A stretch of DNA of 64,000 nt from J054 sp963850255 (lineage in GTDB: Bacteria > Pseudomonadota > Gammaproteobacteria > Steroidobacterales > GCA-2729495). The stretch lies in assembly GCA_963850255.1 (NCBI GenBank), contig CAWKLL010000025.1, positions 93,783 to 157,782 on the forward strand, in the 5' to 3' direction. Made by a program: the position numbers and the translations under genes. Of this stretch, positions 28,145 to 36,819 are shown piece after piece; the first letter of the stretch is position 1, and each line of letters opens with the position of its first letter. A model generated the notes under the pieces. That model ran no database searches, was not told the DNA's origin, and saw only the letters and a program-made list of their open reading frames with translations.

Positions 28145-31100
28145 ATGAGTAGGCTTTTGCCCAGGCTGCTGCGCAGCCTTGTTTACCTGGCCGCGACCTC
28201 GGTCATTTTGCTCGCTTTGCTGGTGGGCCTGGTCCGTCTGCTGTTACCCCAGGTCCCTGAGTATCGCGAAGAAGTGCGCCGGGTTGTCGCCCAGGCCACC
28301 GGCCTTGATGTTGAATTTCAGCGGCTCAGTGCCAGCTGGCCGCTGCGTGGGCCGGAACTGAGCCTGTTCGATGTGCAGCTAATGGATCCGGGCTCGGGTC
28401 TGGAACTCATCGCTGCACAGAAAGTGTCGGTGGGCTTGAGCGTGCTGCGATTGTTTGGCGAAGGCGCGCTCGTGCCGAGTCGACTGGCGGTCACAGGTGC
28501 CGCTATAGAGGTGGAACGGGTTGCTGACGGCTGGCTGCTGCAGGGTCGGCCGATGACGGAATGGCTGCCTGCCAGCGACACGCCAACGCGGGTGCCGGAG
28601 ATAGACCTGGTCCTGGACTCGGTTGACTTGCGTTACCGCGACGCGTCCGTCGACAACGGCCTGGTTACTGCGCGGTTGCCCGAGCTCGAGTTGCAGCTGG
28701 AAGATCAGGAGGTGGCGTTGGACGGCCGCCTGGTAATGACGAGCGGCTTGCCGGGTCGCCTCGACTTCAGCGCCCGGGTTGATGGTGACCTGCTGCGCGT
28801 CGACCGCCGTTTGGAAGACGCCGACTGGACCGCAAGCCTTGACGTCCAGGGGCTGGATCTGCAGGCCTTGCTGAGTCTGGTGCTGCGCAGTGAAACACCG
28901 TTGCTTGCTGCCGCTGGTGATATTGAAATAAGCGCTCGTATGCGGGGCCTGATGCCCAGGGATCTGACCGCGGAATTCGATCTGGAAGATCTGCAACTGG
29001 CGACGGGCGAGGCCGGCACGGCCAGCTATCCGCGCGTCGCCGGCCAATTGGAGTGGGGCGGACTTAGCGATGGCTGGGTGCTGTCGGCGCGTGATTTACG
29101 CATCGTGCGAGCCGATAGCATGTGGCCGCGCAGCGAACTGCAATTGAATTTGCGCCGGGCCGGCGATAACCGGCAAAGTCTTACCGCCAGCGCCAGTTTT
29201 TTGCGCCTGCAGGACATCTATCCGCTGGTCCTGGCTGTGGCCACGCCGGAGGCCAGGCAGGCTGTTCTTCCCGAAGACTTGCGCGGCGATCTGCAGGCGA
29301 TAGAACTGGAGCTGCAGACCGGCGTGGGGCTGCCGACGCGTTATAGCCTGTCCGTTAATGCCGAGCGTCTTGGCATCGTCGGGGCCCCGGGTGGCATTAC
29401 GGCTGACGGTATCAGCGGCAGCGTGGTGGCCGATCAGGATGGCGGCCGCCTGGAACTGACCACCACGGATGCGCAGTTTCGTCTGCCCGACATCTTCGTC
29501 GATCAACTTCAGGCCGATGAATTGTCCGGTTTCCTGATCTGGCGGGTAACCGCGGATGGTATTCGTGTGCTCAGCGACAGCTTTGAAATTCGCGCTCCGG
29601 ACCTGGTGGCAAGCTCGCGTTTTGAAGTCAGCTTGCCGAGTACTGGCGATAGCGCATACCTGGATCTTTCAGCGCAGGCCAGCGCGGCCGGCACGCGCGC
29701 ATTGGCGTTTTTGCCCGTCGGTAAGTTACCGCCGCCGGTGGGTCGCTGGCTGAGCCGCTCGATTGTTGCCGGTCGCATCAAGGAGGCAGAGGTCCGATTT
29801 GATGGCGCGTTGCGAGACTGGCCTTACGATCGTGGTGAGGGGATTTTTCGCGCAGACGTCGAGCTAGAGAATGTAACGGTGGATTATGCGAAAGCTTGGC
29901 CGCCGGCACGCGATCTCACCGGTAACCTGATCTTCGATGGTGTCAGTCTGAGCAGCGATCGGAATACCGGCAACCTGGCTGGTCTGCCCATCAACAACGC
30001 GCGCGTGTTGATCCCTGACCTGCGCAAAGGCCTGTTGAATATCCGCGCGGATCAGCGCGTTGAACTGGGGCAGGCCCTGGATCTGCTGCGCGCTTTGCCT
30101 GTGTCGCGCGGCCTGGGTCCGATTCTGGCCAGACTGAAGGGCAGCGGGCCGCTGCAGGCAGATCTTGATTTGCGGGTACCGGTGCTGCGTCCGGCTGATT
30201 ATCGACTACGCCTTGATGCCGAGGCCAGCGATGCCGAGCTTGCTCTGGACGGCATTGACTATGGGTTCAGCGCGATCAACGGCACAGTCAGAGTGCGCAA
30301 TGCCCGGCTTGATGCCGATGACCTGCAGGCAGAGTTGCTTGGCGAGGCAGTGCAGATTCAGCTGCGTTCGGTCGCTCCTGGCAGTGCGGCCTATGGGCAC
30401 TACGCGCTGGTCGAGGGCGCTATTCCCGCGACTCGCTGGCTAGAGGTACTGAAACTGCCTTACAGCGAACGGTTCAGCGGCGCGCCGCGTATGACGGCTA
30501 TGGCGCTGGTGCCGGCCGCCGGCTCCGGACAGGATTTTCACGTGTTGTTACGTTCGGACCTGGCTGCCATGAGTAGCAGCTTGCCGGCGCCGCTGGCCAA
30601 ACCCGCCGGCGAGCTTGCTGCACTACAGGTCGATGTGGGCTTTCCAGCGACGGGTCTGGTGACCGTAGACGGCTACCTTAATCGTGACCTCTACTGGGAC
30701 ATGCAGCTGTCTACAGCGACGGAATCCTGGCGCGTTGACCGCGGGGCATTCCGGTTCGGCGGCCAACCGGCCGCGCTGCCAACACAGCCTGGTATAGAAA
30801 TCCGCGGCCGGCTGAAAAGTTTTTCCCTGGATGACTGGTTGGATCTTGGCGGCGGCGCTGCGACTGCGGCTGGAAGTGGCGACGTGTTTCGTGAAGCCGC
30901 GGTGGCGGTGGATGAACTCACTGCCTTCGGCCAGGTATTTCGCGGGATGGAGATTCTCGCCGGCCGCAATGGCGATGGCTGGCAGGTTGATGTCGACGGC
31001 GAACGTGCTCAGGGTCGTATTTCCCTGCCCGGCACGCCCAGCCAGGAACAGCCACTGCGTCTGGCCATGCAGCGCCTCTGGCTGGTGGAGCCGGTGGTCG

Positions 31101-32074
31101 CTCAGCGCAACGACGACGTGCTCAAAGACCCGCGTGAGTTACCGCCCCTGGACGCGGATATCGACGACTTCCAGATCGCCGAGTTGCGCTTTGGCAAGCT
31201 TGCTGCCGAGGTTGATCCGGTTGACGATGGGGTGATTGTCAGCAACATCGACATCAACGGTCGCAGCTTCGTGATCAGTGGTGATGCGGATTGGCGGGTT
31301 GTTGGCGGAGATCCGCAGCAGCAGAGATCTTCGCTGCGGCTGCAGCTGCGCAGTGCCGACATTGCCAACACCCTTTCGCGGCTCGGCTATGCGCCCGTGA
31401 TTGATGCGCCTGAGGGCACTGCCAGCGGCGAGCTAAGCTGGCCGGGGCCGCCTTCGGCAGAATTTCTAAGCTTTGCGTCGGGCGGTTTTCGCTTCGAAAT
31501 CCAGCGCGGCACCATTACCCAGCTCGATCCGGGTGGTGGCCGTTTGCTGGGCGTGTTGAGCGTCTCGGCACTGCCGCGGCGGCTGTCACTGGATTTCAGC
31601 GACCTGGTTGATGAAGGCTTGGGTTTTGATGTGCTCAAGGGCGATTTCGACCTGGAAGCCGGTAATGCTTATACCTGCAACCTGGGCCTGGAGGGTTCCG
31701 TCGCGGACCTGGGCGTGGTTGGGCGAACCGGTTTGCGCGATCGCGACTATGATCAACTGGCTGTGGTCCGTCCGCATGTATCCAGCGTGCTGGCCCTCGG
31801 CAGCGCCGTAGTGGCCGGACCCGTTGTGGGCGCGTCGATGCTGCTTATCTCGCAAATTTTTCGCAAACCACTGAGTCAGCTGGGCGAAACTTATTACGAG
31901 GTTACCGGGCCCTGGGAGAACAGCGTGGTAAAGCGTGTGCAGCGTAGCCAGGTAGACATAAACCGCTTCAGGGATTGCGAACGCTACCTCGCCGAGGTTT
32001 TTCCGGAAACGCCGGATCAGGCCGAACTCAGCGCTGATCCGGGTTCCGAGTTGCCCGTAGAGATGGTGCCTTGA
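28145..32074 (+). CDS. yhdP: YhdP-family AsmA-like lipid-transfer protein
   Basis: 1309 residues (E. coli YhdP 1266). One N-terminal membrane helix at about residues 14-36, then a long periplasmic beta-rich body of the AsmA-like kind, and a terminal block that ends with VTGPWENSVVKRVQR, a typical YhdP ending (TIGR02099). YhdP, TamB and YdbH are bridge-like proteins implicated in phospholipid transport to the outer membrane. Eight bases after rng; its stop overlaps the TTG start of the next gene. Confidence 0.93.
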   Translation: MSRLLPRLLRSLVYLAATSVILLALLVGLVRLLLPQVPEYREEVRRVVAQATGLDVEFQRLSASWPLRGPELSLFDVQLMDPGSGLELIAAQKVSVGLSVLRLFGEGALVPSRLAVTGAAIEVERVADGWLLQGRPMTEWLPASDTPTRVPEIDLVLDSVDLRYRDASVDNGLVTARLPELELQLEDQEVALDGRLVMTSGLPGRLDFSARVDGDLLRVDRRLEDADWTASLDVQGLDLQALLSLVLRSETPLLAAAGDIEISARMRGLMPRDLTAEFDLEDLQLATGEAGTASYPRVAGQLEWGGLSDGWVLSARDLRIVRADSMWPRSELQLNLRRAGDNRQSLTASASFLRLQDIYPLVLAVATPEARQAVLPEDLRGDLQAIELELQTGVGLPTRYSLSVNAERLGIVGAPGGITADGISGSVVADQDGGRLELTTTDAQFRLPDIFVDQLQADELSGFLIWRVTADGIRVLSDSFEIRAPDLVASSRFEVSLPSTGDSAYLDLSAQASAAGTRALAFLPVGKLPPPVGRWLSRSIVAGRIKEAEVRFDGALRDWPYDRGEGIFRADVELENVTVDYAKAWPPARDLTGNLIFDGVSLSSDRNTGNLAGLPINNARVLIPDLRKGLLNIRADQRVELGQALDLLRALPVSRGLGPILARLKGSGPLQADLDLRVPVLRPADYRLRLDAEASDAELALDGIDYGFSAINGTVRVRNARLDADDLQAELLGEAVQIQLRSVAPGSAAYGHYALVEGAIPATRWLEVLKLPYSERFSGAPRMTAMALVPAAGSGQDFHVLLRSDLAAMSSSLPAPLAKPAGELAALQVDVGFPATGLVTVDGYLNRDLYWDMQLSTATESWRVDRGAFRFGGQPAALPTQPGIEIRGRLKSFSLDDWLDLGGGAATAAGSGDVFREAAVAVDELTAFGQVFRGMEILAGRNGDGWQVDVDGERAQGRISLPGTPSQEQPLRLAMQRLWLVEPVVAQRNDDVLKDPRELPPLDADIDDFQIAELRFGKLAAEVDPVDDGVIVSNIDINGRSFVISGDADWRVVGGDPQQQRSSLRLQLRSADIANTLSRLGYAPVIDAPEGTASGELSWPGPPSAEFLSFASGGFRFEIQRGTITQLDPGGGRLLGVLSVSALPRRLSLDFSDLVDEGLGFDVLKGDFDLEAGNAYTCNLGLEGSVADLGVVGRTGLRDRDYDQLAVVRPHVSSVLALGSAVVAGPVVGASMLLISQIFRKPLSQLGETYYEVTGPWENSVVKRVQRSQVDINRFRDCERYLAEVFPETPDQAELSADPGSELPVEMVP

Positions 32075-32928
32075 GCGAAGCCGGGTTGGTGGCTGCCATC
32101 CAACTGAATTCCGGCGACGATGTGGCGGCGAATCTGCAGGCCACAGCTGAGCAGCTTGAATTAGCCGCGGCCGCGGGAGCCGGCCTGGTGGTGTTGCCGG
32201 AAAACTTTGCGGCCATGCCGCGCGATGAGCAGCAGCGGCGTGAGCTCGCCGAAGACGATGGCGACGGGCCGATTCAGTCGGCCCTGGCCAATCTTGCGCG
32301 TCGCCATGCTTGCTGGCTGGTGGCCGGCACCCTGCCGCTGCGCGTGCCCGAGGATCAGCGTCCGGCGGCCGCCTGTTGTGTTTACAACGCGGCCGGTGAG
32401 CGCGTTGCGCGCTACGACAAGATGCATCTGTTCGATGTGCAGATCCCGGGCGCCGAGGAAGCTTACCGGGAGTCGGCCAACACCGTGCCTGGTAATGCCT
32501 GCGTAAGCGTGCCAACACCCTGGGGGAAGCTCGGATTGAGCGTGTGCTACGATCTTCGATTTCCCGAGTTATACCGCCAGCTGGCCGCGCAGGATGTCAG
32601 TATTTTTGTCGTGCCGGCCGCATTTACCCGGCCGACGGGCAAGGCCCATTGGGACGTATTACTGCGTGCCAGGGCCATCGAGAATCTCAGTTATGTAGTT
32701 GCCGCGGCGCAATGCGGTGAGCATCCGGGTGGCCGGCTAACCTGGGGTCATTCCCTGGTGGTCGGACCCTGGGGCGAGCGCCTGGCCGAAGCCGGTAGTG
32801 AACCGGGCTATATCATTGCGGCGCTGGAGCCTGAGCGGTGTCAGCGACTACGTAGGGAGTTTCCAAGCCTTTCTCAGCGTCGCTATACCATCAAGCCCTT
32901 GGCGCCAGCTTCACCGATAGAAAACTAG
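32071..32928 (+). CDS. Carbon-nitrogen hydrolase, NIT1-type (deaminated glutathione amidase)
   Basis: 285 residues from TTG 32071. Nitrilase fold with catalytic triad Glu in VVLPENFAAMP, Lys in ARYDKMHLFDV and Cys in SVCYDLRFPELYR. The DKMHLFDV and CYDLRFPELYR blocks match the NIT1/YbeM branch that removes deaminated glutathione. The gene lies between yhdP and tldD, a conserved arrangement. Confidence 0.92.
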   Translation: MSEAGLVAAIQLNSGDDVAANLQATAEQLELAAAAGAGLVVLPENFAAMPRDEQQRRELAEDDGDGPIQSALANLARRHACWLVAGTLPLRVPEDQRPAAACCVYNAAGERVARYDKMHLFDVQIPGAEEAYRESANTVPGNACVSVPTPWGKLGLSVCYDLRFPELYRQLAAQDVSIFVVPAAFTRPTGKAHWDVLLRARAIENLSYVVAAAQCGEHPGGRLTWGHSLVVGPWGERLAEAGSEPGYIIAALEPERCQRLRREFPSLSQRRYTIKPLAPASPIEN

Positions 32929-32938
32929 TGAGAGCCCA

Positions 32939-34396
32939 TTGAAACAATCAGCAGAGTCTTCCCTCAGCCTGGCCCAGGAGCAGCTGCTCATGCCGGCCGG
33001 CCTGGAAGAACATCATCTTCAGGATGCCCTGGGCAAATTGATGCGCGGCGACGTCGATACTGCCGAGCTGTACTTCCAGGTATCGCGTCAGGAATCCTGG
33101 TCGCTTGAGGATGGCATCGTTCGCGAAGGCAGTCACAGCATCGATCGAGGGGTTGGTGTGCGTGCTGTCGCCGGAGAGAAAACCGGTTTCGCCTATTCTG
33201 ATGAAATTGTTGTGCCAGCCCTGATGCAGGTTGCTGATGCTGCCAGCGCTATTGCACGCCGCGGTGATCAGGGGCAGTTGCAGGTCTGGCAGAAGGGCAG
33301 CGGACATCAGTTATACCCGGCCCTGGATCCGCTGTTGACGCTCGAGGACCAGGACAAGGTTGAGTTGCTGCAGGAAATCGATCGCGGTACCCGGGCCCTG
33401 GATGCGCGGGTAAAGCAGGTGATGGCCAGTATCGCCGGCGCGCAGGAAATTGTCCTGGTGTGCTCCAGCGACGGCGTCTATTGCGCAGATGTGCGACCCC
33501 TGGTGCGCCTGAATGTGTCCGTTATCGTCGAAGACGGCGGCAAGCATGAACAGGGATACAGTGGCGGCGGTGGTCGCGCTGGTTACGAATTTTTCGTCGA
33601 TGCCGAGCGCGGCATGGACTATGCGCGCGAAGCGGTTCGCCAGGCGCTGGTGAACCTCGAAGCGGTACCGGCGCCGGCCGGCGAAACGGTTGTGGTGCTT
33701 GGCCCGGGCTGGCCTGGCATATTGCTGCATGAAGCCATCGGCCATGGACTGGAGGGCGATTTTAATCGTAAAGGGACATCCGCTTTTGCCGGCCGTGTTG
33801 GCGAGAAAGTTGCCTGTGATTTGTGCACCGTAGTCGACGACGGCACCCTGCCTGGCCGACGCGGTTCTCTAAATATTGACGATGAAGGAACGCCGACCCG
33901 GCAAACCACCCTGATCGAGAACGGACGCTTGTGCGGCTACCTGCAGGACCGCCTCAACGCTCGTCTGATGGGTACGCAGTCCACCGGCAACGGTCGACGC
34001 CAGTCGTACGCGCATTTGCCGATGCCGCGTATGACCAATACTTATATGTTGCCGGGTCCGCATGAGCCTGAGGAAATTATTGCCTCGGTCTCGAAGGGTA
34101 TTTACGCGCGCAACTTTGGTGGCGGGCAGGTGGATATTACTTCTGGCAAATTTGTGTTTTCCGCCAGCGAGGCTTACCTGATCGAGGACGGCAAACTGGC
34201 CGCGCCGATTCGCGATGCGACCCTTATTGGCGATGGTCCGTCAGTGCTGCAACGAGTATCCATGGTCGGCAACGACCTCGAGCTGGATGCCGGCGTGGGT
34301 GTCTGCGGCAAGGATGGACAGTCAGTTCCCGTTGGCGTCGGTCAGCCAAGCTTGCGCATTGACGCGCTTACCGTAGGCGGCACGGCCGGTAGCTAG
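32939..34396 (+). CDS. tldD: Metalloprotease TldD
   Basis: 485 residues from TTG 32939. TldD is the catalytic zinc subunit of the TldD/TldE protease that trims modified peptides such as microcin B17 precursor and degrades CcdA. The HExxxH zinc motif is HEAIGHGLEGD (His264, Glu265, His269), and the third ligand lies in the VCGKDGQSVPVGVGQP region. Its partner pmbA (tldE) is 1.1 kb downstream, separated by two small genes and purE. Confidence 0.95.
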   Translation: MKQSAESSLSLAQEQLLMPAGLEEHHLQDALGKLMRGDVDTAELYFQVSRQESWSLEDGIVREGSHSIDRGVGVRAVAGEKTGFAYSDEIVVPALMQVADAASAIARRGDQGQLQVWQKGSGHQLYPALDPLLTLEDQDKVELLQEIDRGTRALDARVKQVMASIAGAQEIVLVCSSDGVYCADVRPLVRLNVSVIVEDGGKHEQGYSGGGGRAGYEFFVDAERGMDYAREAVRQALVNLEAVPAPAGETVVVLGPGWPGILLHEAIGHGLEGDFNRKGTSAFAGRVGEKVACDLCTVVDDGTLPGRRGSLNIDDEGTPTRQTTLIENGRLCGYLQDRLNARLMGTQSTGNGRRQSYAHLPMPRMTNTYMLPGPHEPEEIIASVSKGIYARNFGGGQVDITSGKFVFSASEAYLIEDGKLAAPIRDATLIGDGPSVLQRVSMVGNDLELDAGVGVCGKDGQSVPVGVGQPSLRIDALTVGGTAGS

Positions 34397-34446
34397 TTCG
34401 ACTGTGACCAGCGGCACGGAAAGCTGCGTGGGAGTTGGCTAGGGTA

Positions 34447-34635
34447 ATGGACCTTTACCGCGGTCCGGCCATGAAAAAGTCGCCACCCCGACAAGCACCT
34501 GCCCCAGCGGCCGGGTCCGAAGAAACCGACACCCATGCACTGCGTCGTGTGGCCAAAGGCTTCGATATTGACGCCTGGGAGCCCTCGCTGCTGGAGCGTC
34601 TGGCCGGCAAACGGCGGCGCCAGCGTAAATCCTAG
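34447..34635 (+). CDS. Small uncharacterised protein
   Basis: 62 residues from ATG 34447; other starts are TTG 34435 and ATG 34471. A Pro/Ala-rich N-terminal part is followed by a compact block (ALRRVAKGFDIDAWEPSLLE) and a very basic end (RLAGKRRRQRKS). I do not recognise it. The block resembles an amphipathic helix with a nucleic-acid-like tail, but nothing more can be claimed. Same strand as tldD. Confidence 0.5.
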   Translation: MDLYRGPAMKKSPPRQAPAPAAGSEETDTHALRRVAKGFDIDAWEPSLLERLAGKRRRQRKS

Positions 34636-34678
34636 GCACCCGTGCTAGGCTCTTCGGCCGCTCAGGAACTGACCGCCC

Positions 34679-34903
34679 ATGCAAATCTGGTTGTCTAAAC
34701 CTGTCTATGAGCTACTGCCTTACTTCTACATAGTCGCAGGGCTGGCGTCTTTGCTCGCGTCGATTTACCTGAACTACTGGTATTGGCCGACGGTATGTTT
34801 GATCGCGGGCGGATTACTGGTCACCGCCGGGCTGGCGCTATTTCTCAAGCGCCGGGATTTTCGCCACAACCGCCGACCACCCGACGTAGACGAATTGGAC
34901 TGA
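34679..34903 (+). CDS. Small two-helix membrane protein, unknown
   Basis: 74 residues. Two hydrophobic helices at about residues 13-31 and 36-55 (YWPTVCLIAGGLLVTAGLAL) connected by a short NYWY turn; the tail is FLKRRDFRHNRRPPDVDELD, putting positive charge after helix 2. No family recognised. It ends 8 bases before the convergent purE stop. Confidence 0.6.
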   Translation: MQIWLSKPVYELLPYFYIVAGLASLLASIYLNYWYWPTVCLIAGGLLVTAGLALFLKRRDFRHNRRPPDVDELD

Positions 34904-34910
34904 GGGGCGC

Positions 34911-35402
34911 TCAGGCTTCGCGCGGATCCGGCAGCGCCATGACTTTTTCTGTCTGGCGGGCACGAAACTCATCCAGGTTCGCCGCAATCTCTGTATGACT
35001 GAGGCCAAGGATTGAAGCGGCCAATACGCCGGCGTTCACGGCGCCGGCACGGCCGATGGCGAGCGTGCCGACAGGGATACCGCCGGGCATCTGAGCCATG
35101 CATAGCAAGGCGTCCATGCCGCCCGTTGCCTTGGAGTACATGGGTACACCCAGTACCGGCAAACTGGTCAGCGCTGCCGCTGCGCCGGGTAAGGCCGCGG
35201 CCAGGCCCGCAGCACAGATCAGCACCTGCAGGCCGCGATCACGCGCTGAACCGACATATTCATGCAGCCGGTCGGGGGTGCGATGGGCGGAAATAATGCT
35301 CACTTCATGCTCGATACCCAGTTGATCGAGGGTCGTCGAGCAATGGCTCATGGTCTCCCAGTCGGACTGGGAGCCGAGAATCACACCAACTAATTTACTC
35401 AT
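34911..35402 (-). CDS. purE: N5-carboxyaminoimidazole ribonucleotide mutase (PurE)
   Basis: 163 residues. Purine synthesis enzyme interconverting N5-CAIR and CAIR. Class I features: GSQSDWETM (residues 10-18), the catalytic SAHRTPDRL with His40, GVPMYSKATGGMDALL and QMPGGIPVGTLAIG. Unusually the GGAAHLPGM loop reads GLAAALPG, with Ala70 where E. coli has His75. No purK is adjacent in this window. Divergent from pmbA. Confidence 0.92.
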   Translation of the reverse strand: MSKLVGVILGSQSDWETMSHCSTTLDQLGIEHEVSIISAHRTPDRLHEYVGSARDRGLQVLICAAGLAAALPGAAAALTSLPVLGVPMYSKATGGMDALLCMAQMPGGIPVGTLAIGRAGAVNAGVLAASILGLSHTEIAANLDEFRARQTEKVMALPDPREA

Positions 35403-35481
35403 GCGCCCAGTCTAGCGGATCAATTTACCCCTGCGAAGTTAGACTAGCGGTTATCGACCACCAGCTTTCCCAGGAAATTCC

Positions 35482-36819
35482 ATGACCAGTACCCCGCAAC
35501 CGGGCGATGAGCAACTTCAACAATCCGTCAGTGATGCTTTGCAGCTGGCCGCCGAGCTCGGTGCCAGCCAGGCAGAGGCCGCTGCCAGCAGGGGTTCCGG
35601 CCTGTCAGTCACGGTGCGTATGCGCGAGGTGGAGACCCTGGAATATCATCGCGATCAGGGCCTTGGCGTAACGGTCTATTTTGGCCAGCGTAAAGGCAAT
35701 GCCAGTACCTCTGACCTGAGCCCGGCGGCGCTGCGCGAGACCGTGGAAAAAGCCTGCAGCCTGGCCCGCTACGCCGCTGAGGATCCCTGCGCGGGTCTGG
35801 CGGATGCGGAGCGGCTGGCCAGCAAGCCGGCAGACCTCGATCTTTATCACCCCTGGTCCCTGGAGCCCGCTGCCGCCATTGAGCTGGCCACGCGCTGCGA
35901 AGCTGCGGCCCTCGACGAAGATGCGCAAATCAGCAACTCAGAGGGCGCCTCCGTGGCGACCCATCACGGCGCACGCGCCTATGGCAACAGCCATGGCTTT
36001 CTGGCTGTGCGTCGCAGCAGCCAGCACAGCCTGTCCTGTGCAGTGCTGGCCAGCGCTGACGGGCAGATGGAACGTGATTTCGAATACAGCGTGACCCGGC
36101 ATCCCGACGAGCTAACCGGGCCGGGCATCATCGGTCGTGAAGCCGCCCGGCGCGCGCTGCGCCGGCTGGGCGCGCGTAAGCTGAAGACCCGGCAGGTTCC
36201 GGTACTGTATCCGGCGCCGCTGGCGCGTAGCCTGTTTCGCCATCTGATTGGCGCCATCAGTGGTGGCAGCCTCTATCGCAAAGCCAGTTTCCTGGTGGAT
36301 GCCTGCGGCGAGCAAATCTTTTCGCCGCTGGTGAATTTGACCGAGGAGCCTTTTATTCCTCGCGGGCTTGGCAGCGCGGCTTACGACGGCGAAGGCGTAG
36401 CCACAGCCGAGCGATCGCTGGTGACGGACGGCGTTTTGCAGGGCTATGTGCTGGGTAGCTATTACGCCCGCAAACTTGGTTTGCCATCGACGGCGAATGC
36501 CGGCGGTGTGCACAATCTGGTGACTCACGACACCGGCCAAAGCTTCGATGAACTGCTGGCAATGATGTCGCAGGGGTTGCTGCTGACGGAGCTGATGGGT
36601 CAGGGCGTTAATTCGGTGACCGGCGATTACTCGCGCGGTGCGGCCGGCTTCTGGGTGGAAAATGGCGAGATTCAATACCCGGTGGCGGAAATTACCGTGG
36701 CTGGTAATTTGCGTGACATGTTTCGTCAGATTCAGGCCATCGGCAATGATGTGGATCTTCGCGGTGGTGTGCGCAGCGGCTCGGTGCTCATTGATTCGCT
36801 GACCATCGCCGGTAGTTAG
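35482..36819 (+). CDS. pmbA: TldE/PmbA, partner of TldD
   Basis: 445 residues. Structural homologue of TldD that lacks the zinc motif; together they form the heterodimeric TldD/TldE protease. The C-terminal GVRSGSVLIDSLTIAGS and the FWVENGEIQYPVAEITVAGN block are family features. Its stop overlaps the convergent stop of the YihY-like gene by three bases. Confidence 0.94.
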   Translation: MTSTPQPGDEQLQQSVSDALQLAAELGASQAEAAASRGSGLSVTVRMREVETLEYHRDQGLGVTVYFGQRKGNASTSDLSPAALRETVEKACSLARYAAEDPCAGLADAERLASKPADLDLYHPWSLEPAAAIELATRCEAAALDEDAQISNSEGASVATHHGARAYGNSHGFLAVRRSSQHSLSCAVLASADGQMERDFEYSVTRHPDELTGPGIIGREAARRALRRLGARKLKTRQVPVLYPAPLARSLFRHLIGAISGGSLYRKASFLVDACGEQIFSPLVNLTEEPFIPRGLGSAAYDGEGVATAERSLVTDGVLQGYVLGSYYARKLGLPSTANAGGVHNLVTHDTGQSFDELLAMMSQGLLLTELMGQGVNSVTGDYSRGAAGFWVENGEIQYPVAEITVAGNLRDMFRQIQAIGNDVDLRGGVRSGSVLIDSLTIAGS

